From the NCBI GenBank assembly GCA_963849635.1, contig CAWKIA010000028.1:124001-188000 (forward strand): a stretch of DNA of 64,000 nt, in the 5' to 3' direction. This document shows, in pieces, positions 35,401-44,059 of this stretch (position 1 is its first letter; every line of letters starts with the position of its first letter). The position numbers were made by a program, and so were the translations under genes. Under the pieces are notes generated by a model that had not been told where the DNA came from, ran no database searches, and saw nothing but the letters and a program-made list of their open reading frames with translations. This stretch comes from CAVRUD01 sp963849635. GTDB lineage: Bacteria > Chloroflexota > Chloroflexia > Thermomicrobiales > UBA6265.

Positions 35401-35651
35401 AGCGCATTCGAAGCAGCCTCCGGCGTTGATTCCGGCCAGAGCAGATCGAGGACGCGGTCACGCGGAACCGAGTACCGCGGCGAAATGAGCAACAGGAACA
35501 ACAAGTTCCGCGCTCCCCGGGGCGGCCAGGCTTCGTCGGGAATCGCGCGATCCCCGACGAAGATGCGGGCGTGGCCAAGGAGATGGGCACGGAGCGGTGC
35601 GAGGGCTGGACTCGATTCTGGGGAGTTCAGCGACGGACTGGTGCCAGGCAT
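32430..35651 (-). CDS. Second SARP-type regulator: BTAD, NB-ARC ATPase and TPR domains
   Basis: A 1073-residue paralogue of the regulator at 8166-11366, with the same order: winged helix (about 20-105, YSVPRDRVLDLLWPES), BTAD helical domain (about 115-265), NB-ARC ATPase with Walker A LGPGGIGKTR at about 315-325 and LLVLDNMEHVIE as Walker B, a winged-helix region (IAWSYDLLSDEEQTVFRRLA) and C-terminal TPR repeats (MDQRDFARAVSLHGRSLEHS and similar). It should be an ATP-switched transcriptional activator. The ATG at 35651 has AAGGAGG about 14 bases upstream, which is rather far. No obvious target operon adjoins it; the DinB-like gene follows upstream on the same strand. Confidence 0.9.
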   Translation of the reverse strand: MPGTSPSLNSPESSPALAPLRAHLLGHARIFVGDRAIPDEAWPPRGARNLLFLLLISPRYSVPRDRVLDLLWPESTPEAASNALYKALHALRRVLEPELRTGRGSSYIATDGDLIRVKPHDGLWVDTAAFEHGLSQAAAQPPDQRRSLLGEALSLYGGDLLSDDLYTEWLFARREALRRARERATLDLAGLDLASGEPLASVPLLEALIVDDPAHEPAHQALIRAFASTGQPDLARRQYSVLRKTLEEELGDEPSAQTEALIAELDALPVLPLTIDHVPVTVAKFRGIPAPLTPLVGRQRETEELLDLLWRPDVRLVTLLGPGGIGKTRLAIEAANGLVDELEHGATFVNLTPTRDPALVLPAIAQVVGAREEGDRPLGDTLRDHLRDREALLVLDNMEHVIEAAPAVAELLAACPRLKVLVTSRERLRLRGEQTLDVPSLAFPDTSRLPNLQALSRFDAIGLFVQTARGALPSFELTAENAATVAAICVRLEGIPLAIELAASRLRHLSPASLLAQLDSRLATLTGGARDLPVRQRTLRDTIAWSYDLLSDEEQTVFRRLAVFTGGCALDLAVPIVVSPTNGTARGRGVTGGALLDTAAALADKSLLRWLDVSGENRVGMLEIVREYGVDALIQAGEDDAIRRAHAQVFLALAERAAPELMGPEQPIWLDRVELEHDNFRSALRWALAAGESSLAIKLVGALSRFWYLRGYLIEGADWSTRVLAADSGEPSLVRAQALHGAGLITETLGQLDRAIPAYEEALAIRETLGDREGAARTLNNLANCAMDQRDFARAVSLHGRSLEHSRALDNPQGVGRSLAGLATVALQQARLSDAEALFNEALPLLREVNDLHSVATIIANLGVLAVSTGDYARARAAAEEALQIWRVLGDPIGIANAVGNLGEIAYMEGDLDRARTLFLDALARYEEGGVQRNASLIHYYLGVIAELEGRLNDAWSSYAAGLEGSLASDDRVGTTDFVAAFAGLHAFAAAEDAARWFGSAQAERDRLGAAPNNRLQEDRTRQRSSLLATLDEEGLERLAGEGALLPISDVISDVRAVSARRAESAAPTTAAG

Positions 35652-35762
35652 GATGGTGAGGACGGCCTCCTTGGCCGCAACGCGACTGGGATCGGCGCAG
35701 GATTATGCAACGTTTAGTGTACGCGCTTCCGGCCTACCCAGACACCTGTTCAGCGGCAATTC

Positions 35763-36287
35763 TTACACCCCAAAGTGATCCCTGATCCAACCTCGGTGCT
35801 CGGCGTCGTGCCCCCAGGAGTCGCCAGCGATCCAGTTGACGATCGCCTCGTTTCCATCCGGCCGGTCTTCGGCCAGATACGATGTGTAGGGGCGGGCAAG
35901 ATCGGCATCGGACATCGCCAGCAGGCGATCGATCGTCCCCTGGTGACTCTCGCGGAAGCCAGCCAGCACATCCTCCAGGGACCGATCCTTGTCCTTCTGG
36001 AAGAGCGCATCATTGATGCTGTTGAAGCCGGCCGTGTGCATCTCCTCCGGGCTGGAGAGGCCAAAGCGAGGAAACCTGGGTTTGCCATCGAGCAAGTCGT
36101 GCAGCGATCTGCTCCAAGTTTCGAGGTGGGCCAGATGATCCTTGATCGACCATTGTTCGGGACCAGGTGCTGTCAGTTGCTCATCGGAGAGCGAGGCGAT
36201 CACCCCTTCTAGTTCGGCCCGGCTGCTCCTGGCGCGCTCGACCGCCTCATTGACTGTAGTCGGTAACACTTCTTCTTGCTGGCTCAT
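35763..36287 (-). CDS. DinB-like four-helix protein (ClbS/DfsB family)
   Basis: A 174-residue protein of the DinB/ClbS superfamily of four-helix metal-binding enzymes. The metal ligands appear as His in WSIKDHLAHLETW (about residues 46-58) and in SWGHDAEHRGW near the C-terminus. Members include bacillithiol or mycothiol transferases, the colibactin self-protection hydrolase ClbS and related proteins. The exact reaction is not known. The ATG at 36287 fits the family length. It lies alone between the SARP and BKACE genes on the minus strand. Confidence 0.82.
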   Translation of the reverse strand: MSQQEEVLPTTVNEAVERARSSRAELEGVIASLSDEQLTAPGPEQWSIKDHLAHLETWSRSLHDLLDGKPRFPRFGLSSPEEMHTAGFNSINDALFQKDKDRSLEDVLAGFRESHQGTIDRLLAMSDADLARPYTSYLAEDRPDGNEAIVNWIAGDSWGHDAEHRGWIRDHFGV

Positions 36288-36384
36288 GACGATCCCCTCT
36301 CACGCGATGGTCCTGCGCACAGTTCGTTAGGCTCAGGGACGTTACCAGGCGATAAAACGATTGTCGGCGCTCCATCGTGAGGTC

Positions 36385-37314
36385 TTAGGCGGATTCTCCC
36401 ATGGTGATGCGGCGGGCTTCGTCGGGGTCCGCCAACGGCCGCCCGGCCTTCGCTGCGGCGCCGGTTGCCCAGTTAACGAGGTCGACGTTGGAGTCCACCC
36501 GCGTCCCATCAGGCAGGCAGACGGCGTCCTCGAAACCGACCCGGAGATGGGCGCCGTCGGCCAGCGCTCGCCGGAGTACCGCGTATCCGGCGACGCCAAC
36601 CCCGTGCGCCGTGAAAGCAGAATCAGGAAAGTGTTGCCGGACCCGGCTGGCGAGGACCTCATAGTCCTCGACCGTAGACGGAGCCACCTGATGGCCGGAT
36701 CCATATCCCGGGCTGTCAAGCTCGACCAGAAACCAGGGAGTCTCGGGCACGACGCCGGCCAGGCGCAGCGCCACGGCATTGCTGATGAATCCCAGGTCCA
36801 TCACGCCGAGTTCCGGCGTCACGTTGAACCGGTCGCAGGCGTTCAGAATCGCGATCAGATCGTTGTAGTCGTTGGGAAAGTGGTCAGTCATGCGGGCCGG
36901 TGGCGACGGGGCAAAGGGCGCCGGCGGACGCCAGGAGACGACGTGACCGAGGTTGACCGAGATCAGATCTGGCGCAGTCCGGCGGCTGCGGCAGAGGACA
37001 TCGAGCAGGGAGACAACCGCGTTGCCCGGCACCCCGGCCGGCCGGATTGACGTGATGCTGATCAGCGGCGGCGCCTCGCTCGATCGGATCCTGGCGATGG
37101 CGTCGGCATACCATGCCGGCGAGGCGCTCCAGTCGTCGCCGCTCCGGGCATGAATGTGCACAATGCTGGCGCCGGCGTCCGCGGCTTCGTGGGCGGCGGC
37201 GGCGACCTCCGCCGGCGTACAAGGGATGCCAGGATGTTCACGCCGCGACCGGCCGCCATTGAGCGCCGCTTCAACAATGACCGGGGCTGTCTTGGACTGC
37301 TCATGCGTGGCCAT
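36385..37314 (-). CDS. BKACE-family (beta-keto acid cleavage) enzyme
   Basis: A 309-residue TIM-barrel enzyme of the 3-keto-5-aminohexanoate cleavage family (DUF849). Zinc-binding and catalytic features are APVIVEAALNGG at the start, GASIVHIHARSG (HxH), NLGHVVSW, GFEDAVCLPDGT and NVDLVNWA at the end. BKACE enzymes react a beta-keto acid with acetyl-CoA to give a CoA ester and acetoacetate. The ATG at 37314 has GGGGAT six bases upstream; another ATG at 37320 is close. The 211-base gap to rsgA holds both divergent promoters. It probably works in carboxylic acid catabolism like the CoA transferase block at 16-21 kb. Confidence 0.86.
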   Translation of the reverse strand: MATHEQSKTAPVIVEAALNGGRSRREHPGIPCTPAEVAAAAHEAADAGASIVHIHARSGDDWSASPAWYADAIARIRSSEAPPLISITSIRPAGVPGNAVVSLLDVLCRSRRTAPDLISVNLGHVVSWRPPAPFAPSPPARMTDHFPNDYNDLIAILNACDRFNVTPELGVMDLGFISNAVALRLAGVVPETPWFLVELDSPGYGSGHQVAPSTVEDYEVLASRVRQHFPDSAFTAHGVGVAGYAVLRRALADGAHLRVGFEDAVCLPDGTRVDSNVDLVNWATGAAAKAGRPLADPDEARRITMGESA

Positions 37315-37525
37315 CGACATCCCCGGTGTATAGACTCGACGGAGCGAGACGGTGGACACGGTCGATCGGGATCGAGTGCAGGTAAAGGAGCAGGATGCGG
37401 CGACAGGCAGGATGCAACGCGGCGAACCCTTCGGGCAATGAATCGGCCGGACTGGCGGAACATGGAGTGTGCCATGTCTGTCCGGATTGTGCCGGATGTG
37501 GGCCGTTGCCAGCGGGTAGTTCTCG

Positions 37526-38587
37526 ATGAGCCCAGAGCGGCGGCCACAGCGACCCAAGCGCGGGGATGCCCGCGCGGCAGACCATGTCCAGTATCCCCGG
37601 GCAGACAGCGACCTGGGCGGCCAGGCTCGCGTCCGCGATCGAGATCCATCCTGGTTGCCAGGAGTAGTCGTTCGCGCCTACGGCAAATTCTTCGATGTCA
37701 GCCTGCGCGACGAACCACGTGTCCTCCTGTGTACCACCCCGGGCAAATTGCGCCGGGAGCGACGGCGCACCGATCTGGTCGCCGTCGGCGACCGCGTCTG
37801 GGCCACTGATGTCGGTGAAGGTGAAGGCCAGATCGAGGAGATCATGCCTCGCGACCGCGTCCTGGCCCGGTTAGCGCGCAACACCAGCGATGTCGAGCAG
37901 GTCATCCTCGCCAACCCGGACCAGGTGCTCTTCGTCTTCTCGGTGCGGGAGCCGGAACCACACCGCCGTATGCTGGACCGCTTTCTGATCATGGCTGAGA
38001 GCCAAGATCTCCCCGCGATCATCGGCATCAACAAGATCGACCTGGACATCCCGGGCCAGGACGGCGCTCCCAGCATGGCCGAACAGTTCGTCGAGGACTA
38101 TCGTCAGATCTACCCGGTGATTTTCCTGAGCGCGAAGCAAGCTAATGGCCTGGACGAACTCCGAAACGCGCTCATCGGCAAAATCACAGTCGTGGCGGGT
38201 CCTTCTGGCGTGGGCAAGTCCAGCCTGCTCAATGCCCTCGATCCAGAGGGCCGTCGAGTCGTCGCCGAAATCTCCGCCGCCACCGGCAAAGGGCGCCACA
38301 CCACGACCGCGACCCAGCTCTACCGGATCGCCGACGATCCGCCCACCTTCGTCGCTGACACCCCTGGTATCCGCTCGATCATGTTCCACGGCGTGCCGCC
38401 GGAAGAGTTGCCCCGCTGCTTCCCCGAATTCCGGCCATATCTGGGCGAGTGCTACTACCCGGACTGCACCCACGTCCACGAGCCGGATTGCGCCGTGCGC
38501 GAGGCGGTCGAAGCCGGAACGATTCCCACCCATCGCTACGAGAGCTACGTCAGTCTCCGGCGGGGTGAAGTCGAAACGATCGATTAG
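37526..38587 (+). CDS. rsgA: Ribosome small subunit-dependent GTPase RsgA
   Basis: A 353-residue circularly permuted GTPase that aids late 30S subunit maturation. A variable N-terminus is followed by an OB-fold (about 45-110), then the G motifs in permuted order: NKID (G4, 169-172), SAK (G5, 202-204), GPSGVGKS (G1, 225-232) and DTPG (G3, 278-281). The C-terminal zinc motif holds Cys309, Cys314, His316 or His318 and Cys322. All residues needed for activity are present. The ATG at 37526 has a weak ribosome binding site. It is single and divergent from the BKACE gene; the helicase gene converges on it with 79 bases between ends. Confidence 0.95.
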   Translation: MSPERRPQRPKRGDARAADHVQYPRADSDLGGQARVRDRDPSWLPGVVVRAYGKFFDVSLRDEPRVLLCTTPGKLRRERRRTDLVAVGDRVWATDVGEGEGQIEEIMPRDRVLARLARNTSDVEQVILANPDQVLFVFSVREPEPHRRMLDRFLIMAESQDLPAIIGINKIDLDIPGQDGAPSMAEQFVEDYRQIYPVIFLSAKQANGLDELRNALIGKITVVAGPSGVGKSSLLNALDPEGRRVVAEISAATGKGRHTTTATQLYRIADDPPTFVADTPGIRSIMFHGVPPEELPRCFPEFRPYLGECYYPDCTHVHEPDCAVREAVEAGTIPTHRYESYVSLRRGEVETID

Positions 38588-38666
38588 TCTTCCCAGTCGC
38601 CTGCGTGGCTCATTGCCGCGGTGCGCACACTAACTACTTCGGTGGCCGCGGCAACTCGATAGTGAC

Positions 38667-40491
38667 TCACGCATCCGAGAGTTTGAACAGCCCAAGCAGA
38701 TCCTCGTTTGTCAGGTCGGCTCCCTCAGTTGGGTCGATGCTGACATCCTCGACAAGTTCGTCGAACAGGCGCTGCTTGGCGCGGAGGATATGCGTAATTC
38801 GCTCCTCAATGGTACGTTCGCTCGTGTAGGTGTAGACGTTGACCGCCCGGGCCTGGCCCATCCGGTGGCTGCGCGCTTCGGCCTGGCGCTCGACAGCCGG
38901 ATTCCACCAGCGATCGAAATGGAAGACGTACGACGCGGCTTGCAGGTTGAGCCCCTGACCGCCCGCGCCAAGCGATAGGATCAAAACCGGCGTGGCCGGG
39001 TCCTCACGGAATTGCGCCAGGACGCGCTCGCGTTCGCTTTGGCCCATGTCGCCCGTGTAGATCAACGCGGCAGGGCCAATGCGGGCAGCGATCGCACGCG
39101 CACCGTAGGCCGCGTTGGTGAACTGGGTGAAAACAAGAGCCTTGTGTCCCTCGGCCGCGAGGGTGGCGATCCGCTCGCGCAGATCGGTCAACTTGCTCGA
39201 CTCGCCGCTGCTTGGGCACACGTTGCAGATGTGCCGCAACCGCAGAACGAGGTTGAAGACGTGCTCGATTGTGACCTGCTGCCCTAGATCACGCAGTTCG
39301 ACGATGCCGTCTCGCTCGGCCCGGTCGTACGTCTCGCGCTGCCGGGGCGAGAGCGGGAGCACGATTTCGCTGACCATCTTTTTTGGAAGATCGTCCAACA
39401 CGTCCGCTTTGCGCCGCCGCAGTTGATACCGCCCCAGATGCCCACGCAGCCCGGCGTGAGCAATGAAATGGTGGAGATCTCTACCGGAGGTCGGGTCGAC
39501 GAAGTCGAGGATGGAGACCAGATCGTCCGGGCTGTTCTCAAGCGGTGTACCGGTCAGGGCCCAGCGGCGGACAGTGCGCAATCGCTTGCAGACGCGGCTC
39601 ACCTCGGAACCGGCGTTCTTGATCTTCTGAGCCTCATCGATCACGACAAGGTCCCACGTCCGATTGGCGGGTGAATTGGGATGGGTCGAACTGATCTGAC
39701 CGCAGCGTCTCGTAGCTGGTCAGATAGACATGAGCAGGAGCTCGCCATTGCCAGGCCCGGTTTGACACGTCGCCATGGACCGTGGAAACACGCAGTTCGC
39801 CCGCCCACCGCCGCAATTCCGTCCGCCACTGGCCGAGCAGCCCTGCTGGCGTCACCACCAATGCCGATTCGATCTTGCCTCGTATGGCCAGGATCCGCAG
39901 AGCCGCGACCGCCTGGATCCCTTTTCCCAGCCCCATATCGTCCGCGAGCAGCAAGGCATCACGCGAGATCAGTTCCCGAACGCCGTCGATCTGATAGGGA
40001 CGCAGGGCTTGCGGCCAACCCAACGGACCCTGCCGGGCCAACAGCAGGTCGATCGGGGGTTCCAGCACGGCGGAGAGCCGCCGCGACAGGGGGATATCGC
40101 CGTCGTCCTGCCAAGGCTGTGGCCGCGGTCCAGGTCCGCCACTCGGCTCAGAGAGTTCAGTTTCATTCCACGGCGGTGGGAGCGAAGGTGGCCCGAGTCT
40201 TCCCAGCAACGAGACACTTCCGCGGAGCGATTCCTCCTCGACCAGCCCGACCTCGGTAAGGCGGTGCGGCGAGTCCGCTCTTGGCGCCGGCTCCGCGATA
40301 ACGATAGCCCGATCGGGAGCCTGGAGCGCTGCCATGCGCGTTCTCGCTGGTGCGACGGTCGTGCGTGGGAGCAATAGCCGGTTCGGTGGCGGTACCGCCA
40401 ACTGAGCCGGTCGTGCCGGGAGTCCGAGGCGGCGCCCAGTTCCCAGCGACTCCGCCTCATTGATCTTGAACCAGGACTCACCGCCGCTCAC
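38667..40491 (-). pseudogene. SNF2-family helicase, one frameshift, altered Walker A
   Basis: A DEAD/SNF2-type ATPase of about 605 residues when repaired, the last gene of the 38.7-44.9 kb module. The N-terminal frame (39634-40491) contains a disordered start, LRPYQIDGVREL and ADDMGLGKGIQA; the C-terminal frame (38667-39644 and a little beyond) has DEAQKIKN, LTGTPLENS, ALVFTQFT, LGAGGQGLNL and RSHRMGQ. The break is near 39680, where removing one C from ACCCGCC joins the two as FTANRTWDLVVIDEAQ. The P-loop reads GLGKG instead of GLGKT, which would lose the Mg-binding Thr unless this too is a base error. It resembles BREX helicase BrxHI in size class and motif set, but that is only a likeness. 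Its start overlaps the upstream gene by 4 bases. Confidence 0.85.
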
Positions 40492-41075
40492 GAACGCCCC
40501 GACGAAGGATCAGGTTCGCCGTAGACCTCGTGAAGGCCGATTCCAGCGCGCTCGAACGGTTCGTGCAAAAGGCCGCGCTCCTGGAGCTCCTGGAAGAGCC
40601 GCCGCTCAGGCGTACCCGCTACTGGCGGTTCTGGGAACCAAAGAACATCGATGTGTTCGTCTTCGCTGGTTGCGCCGTCCGGCAAGGACTCGTGCGTCTC
40701 CAGGGTGGAGAACCCGGTTGTCTCCCCGGCGGTCGCGATCCGGCCCACCGGTACCGAGGCGCGGAGGTCCTGGGTAAAGAGCTCGCTCGGCGCCTGCGCG
40801 GCGAGGCAGAGGACGAGGCGTGGCGCTCGCGAGCACGTCGCCAGTAAGGACGCGGTCAACTTCTTCAGCGCCGATCGACGGAGGTCACCGGGCCGCCAGA
40901 GGAAGCCGCTCGGCGTGCTGACTCGGTTGTACGTGAATTCAACCGGCTCGCCGCGGGCATTGATTTGGAAGAGCGCTCCCCGGTAGCCCGGCCGTTCCGC
41001 ATCCGCCTCCAGACGAAGGTAGGCCGCAACCCCGAGGTCCTCGATCTCATCCTGGTCGCGGAAGGGGATCGGCAT
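40488..41075 (-). CDS. Unknown protein of the SNF2/BrxD-like module
   Basis: A 195-residue soluble protein with a balanced composition (AAYLRLEADAERPGYRGALF, FLWRPGDLRRSALKKLTASL, EHIDVLWFPEPPVAGTPERR). It overlaps the helicase start by four bases (ATGA), so it is made together with the helicase. No domain is recognised. The ORF is undamaged, unlike most genes around it. Its place directly before the helicase in a five-gene set makes it a likely partner or adaptor of the helicase. Its upstream end faces the hicAB genes on the other strand. Confidence 0.7.
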   Translation of the reverse strand: MPIPFRDQDEIEDLGVAAYLRLEADAERPGYRGALFQINARGEPVEFTYNRVSTPSGFLWRPGDLRRSALKKLTASLLATCSRAPRLVLCLAAQAPSELFTQDLRASVPVGRIATAGETTGFSTLETHESLPDGATSEDEHIDVLWFPEPPVAGTPERRLFQELQERGLLHEPFERAGIGLHEVYGEPDPSSGRS

Positions 41076-41187
41076 CAGGTGGACCCGTAGGCGAAGCGCG
41101 GTCGGAAATCGGGTAGGGCGGGCGAAGCCATTCTGTCGGCCATTGTACGCAGGAGTAGAATTTCGCGCGAAACCAACGAGGTACCAT

Positions 41188-41449
41188 TTGAACAGTCGGT
41201 TGACCTCCGCTCAGCTTGGGACGGGTGCTACCAAGCCACGCAAGGTGTGGGAGTTGAGGTCGGACCTACAGAAGGAAGGGTTTGGCCCTCCTGCCCAAGC
41301 GTGGAAAGGGTTGCCACACCTTCTACAAGGATGGGGTAAGCGGAGCGACAGTCAACCTCTCAGGCCGAGACGGTGACGACGCCCAGGATTACCAGGAGCT
41401 AGCGGTAGCGGAGGCAGTCCGCAAGGCGCGGGAGGCATGGCAGCCATGA
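41188..41449 (+). pseudogene. hicA: HicA-like toxin, frameshifted
   Basis: A HicA-type mRNA interferase of about 86 residues, if repaired. The first frame gives KPRKVWELRSDLQKEGF, and the second gives LLPKRGKGCHTFYKDG and VNLSGRDGDDAQDYQE; together they match the HicA fold with its catalytic His in GKGCHTF. The frames join near 41283 if one G of GGGTTTGGCC is removed. A TTG at 41188 with GAGG at seven bases is the likely start, though an internal start is possible. It overlaps hicB by four bases (ATGA). If the shift is real the toxin is dead, leaving only the antitoxin. Confidence 0.65.
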
Positions 41450-41712
41450 ATGCGGCGGTCATCGAGGGCACGCTAGCCGAAGAGTTGACCGAGGAGGAGT
41501 TAGCAGAGGCGCGCCGCTACTCTCTCCTGATCCAGTGGTCGCCGGTGGATGGGCTCTGGATTGCGACCGCCCAGGAGTTGGGCGCTATCACGACCCACGG
41601 CGCCAGTCCGGTCGAGGCGGCCGAAATGGGCGCCGAGATGGTTGCCACTGCGCTCGCCGGGATGCGTGCGGCCGGTGATCGGATTCCCGCACCAAGCTTG
41701 TTCGGGCAGTAG
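41446..41712 (+). CDS. hicB: HicB-family antitoxin
   Basis: An 88-residue protein with the HicB partial RNase-H fold: RRYSLLIQWSPVDGLWIATA, followed by GAITTHGASPVEAAEMGAEM, a pattern diagnostic for the family. There is no C-terminal DNA-binding helix-turn-helix or ribbon-helix-helix, so it may not act as a repressor by itself. It should neutralise the HicA toxin. The ATG at 41446 overlaps the toxin stop and has GGAGG eleven bases upstream; another ATG at 41437 is too close to that site. The pair lies between two minus-strand genes of the helicase/ATPase module. Confidence 0.78.
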   Translation: MNAAVIEGTLAEELTEEELAEARRYSLLIQWSPVDGLWIATAQELGAITTHGASPVEAAEMGAEMVATALAGMRAAGDRIPAPSLFGQ

Positions 41713-41779
41713 CTGCGCCACCCATCGCATGCCGCGGGCGGCTTGCAGATGCATCCGGCATGCCTCTCCGGATGTCTCG

Positions 41780-43082
41780 TCAGGATTCAATACTCTCTGG
41801 AAACATGCTCTCACCTCTGCTCTCGGTTCTGTCCGGTGCCGGCTCTCCCTGGAAATCAGCATCTTCCGCATACGACGGAGCAACCTCGGTCACTTCGATC
41901 TCCGGCTCATAGGTCGGGTCGAGGCGGCGTAGGTCCCACTCGTTGATCCAGGTGCGGACGTACTCGCGCATTCGGGTGCTTGCCAGCCGTTCGCTGGCGG
42001 TCGTTGCCGGTGGAGGGGTCCAGCCGTAGGCCTCGCCGTGAAGGGAGCGGACGGTATCGCGCGTCTGGTTGATGGTCGCGGCGCTTGGCGGGGAAAGGCG
42101 GAGGGCCTTACCGATCTGGCGCATGCCGCGCTCCGCCTGGGCGGCCAGCTGCCGCTCCGGCTCGCGGGTACTGAGCAAGAGTTTTCCGGGGACCGCCTCT
42201 CGGTCGTTCCGCCCGTCGATCACCTCAGCTTCGAAGGCCGACGTGATCGCCAGGACCGGGATGATCCCCGGGAAACTCTCCTCTTTTACCTGGCCCGTCC
42301 ACCGCGCGATCTCGGCATACGATCTGCCGCGCTGGATCAAGGTGTAGCGGGCGACCAGATCGACTTCGTCGAAGAGGAGCACCCATCCGGCGAGGCCAGC
42401 CGCTCTCATCAGCCACGGTGCGAACCGGAAGCGCTCGTAGGACAACTGGCGCACGCCGACCCGTTCGAAGGCGTACGTCACCCGCTGGCCGAGCTCGCGC
42501 AGGGCGCGCTTGATCTCGCCGATCTGGATCGGATCCCCCGCCCAGAACGAGACGATCCGGTCTCGCAACTCTGGATCCTGGCGGGAGTGCTCGTAGAGAA
42601 AGGTCGTCGCCGCGAATCGCTGGTTGAGTCCGGCGGTGGGGCCATGAATCCAGCGCGAGAACTCGCCGTAGGCGGGGCTATCGAACCGCAACTCGCCGGC
42701 GATCTGCGTCAGGGCCGCTCCTACCCGGCCTGGAACCACGGCAGCGCGGACGGCCGCCCTGTACACCTTCACGGGATCATAGAGTGGTGTCTCTTTGCTG
42801 ATGACGACCTTGCTGACGACGAATCCCTGCTCCAAGGCGATCTGCTGGAGATATTCGAGCAGGTGTGACTTGCCGGTGCCGAAATTTCCGGCGACCAGAA
42901 ACCCGGCCGCCTCCCGATCGCTCTGGACCGTGCTCCCGGGCATCACTGAGTTGGGCGCGGAATGCCTCTTCAATCTCGGGATGGGCGCTGCCGAGTGCGA
43001 TCACCGCATCGCGGTTTGGCACTCCGGCCCGCAGAGCCTCGATCGCTCGCCTTGCCTGGATCCGGGTCCCACCGTCAGCCAT
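41780..43082 (-). pseudogene. BrxC/BrxD-type P-loop ATPase (DUF2791), frameshifted
   Basis: About 434 residues after repair. The N-terminal frame (from ATG at 43082) reads RRAIEALRAGVPNRDAVIAL and EIEEAFRAQL, the beginning typical of BREX BrxD/DUF2791 proteins. The second frame continues FLVAGNFGTGKSHLLEYLQQ (Walker A), LAGWVLLFDEVDLVARYT (Walker B, with the DEV acidic pair), ITSAFEAEVI and a C-terminal helical part. Removing one base near 42950 joins the two. BrxC/D ATPases act with other defence proteins at DNA. The gene overlaps the upstream gene by 8 bases. No PglZ, methylase or BrxL is in the neighbourhood, so it is only BREX-like. Confidence 0.82.
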
Positions 43083-44057
43083 CGCCCATCACCAGGTCCC
43101 CATCTGTGAGGCGTACCAGAGACGCCATTGGATTGGCGCGGTGACGGTCGCGCACCTCGTCCCAGATACGCAGCTTGAGCGGGTCGTAGCGATGGAGGCC
43201 GCGTTTGGGATCCTCGAGAAAGGCGGGAGGGGAGATCACCGCGATGAGGCACCCCTCCATCTCGTCCGTCGCGTCGACGAACTGGCGCAAGACTTCGTAC
43301 GCGTCGAGGACCGCGGTGGTCGTGTGGTAAAGGGAGGAGCCGTCGCGGTTCGCCGGCCAGCGGTCGGTGAGGTAGCGGTCGATATCGAGGGTCAACACCA
43401 GCCCCTGGCGCCCCGCTAAACGCAGCCAATGAGCGAGCGAGACGAGCATGTCGCGGGCGTTGTGACGGGCGATGCGCTGAAAGATCAGGGCAGGCTTCAG
43501 CGCGGTGATGGTCCGCAGCTCACCTCGCAGCCACTCTTTGATCGCCCTGGCCTCCGCTGCCTGTTCCTCGGCCCCTTCGAGCTGGGCCTGGCAGAGCCGG
43601 AGCATCGCGATCCGAAACTCCTGGGCCATCGCGTAGTCGCGGAGGACCTGGCTCGTCAACATCAGACGGACGTCCCGCCTCAGCTCGCTTTCGTCGTACT
43701 GGTTGAGATCGGCGATGACGCCGTACTCGAGGCGCTCGCCTTCCGGAGGGGCCAGGAATCCATGCCGCTCGAGCAGCCGGCGCACGACGGACCCGGCCAG
43801 GTGGTCCCAGTCGATCTGGCGGGCGACGGCGAAGAAGATCGCATCGACCATGTGGATCTTGGTTCGCGGCGGCGTCCAGGAACGCGAACTGGCAGTCCGT
43901 GGCCTGGGAGATTCGCTCCAGTTCAGCGCGCAGCTCGGAGGCCATCCCCGTCGAGGGAACGACGGCGAACTTGACCGCCGCTCCCCCGTGGGCGACGAAA
44001 TCGCGCAGATAGTCGCCCGCGAGTGTCGCTACCCAGTCATCGAGGCGAATGATACAC
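43075..44057 (-). pseudogene. Protein related to BrxC/D-type ATPases, no visible P-loop, frameshifted
   Basis: About 327 residues after repair. The N-terminal frame includes RLDDWVATLAGDYLRDFVAH and SQATDCQFAFLDAA, and the downstream frame has MVDAIFFAVARQIDWDHLAG, LRRDVRLMLTSQVLRDYAMA and GLVLTLDIDRYLTDRW, the last resembling a Walker B strand. No Walker A motif is seen. One indel near 43870 joins the two, and another near 44050 would supply the GTG at 44057. Without it the coding frame follows the in-frame stop of the preceding gene directly (see finding). It overlaps the ATPase gene by 8 bases and is probably its partner. The family likeness is a judgement by eye and is uncertain. Confidence 0.6.
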
Positions 44058-44059
44058 GC

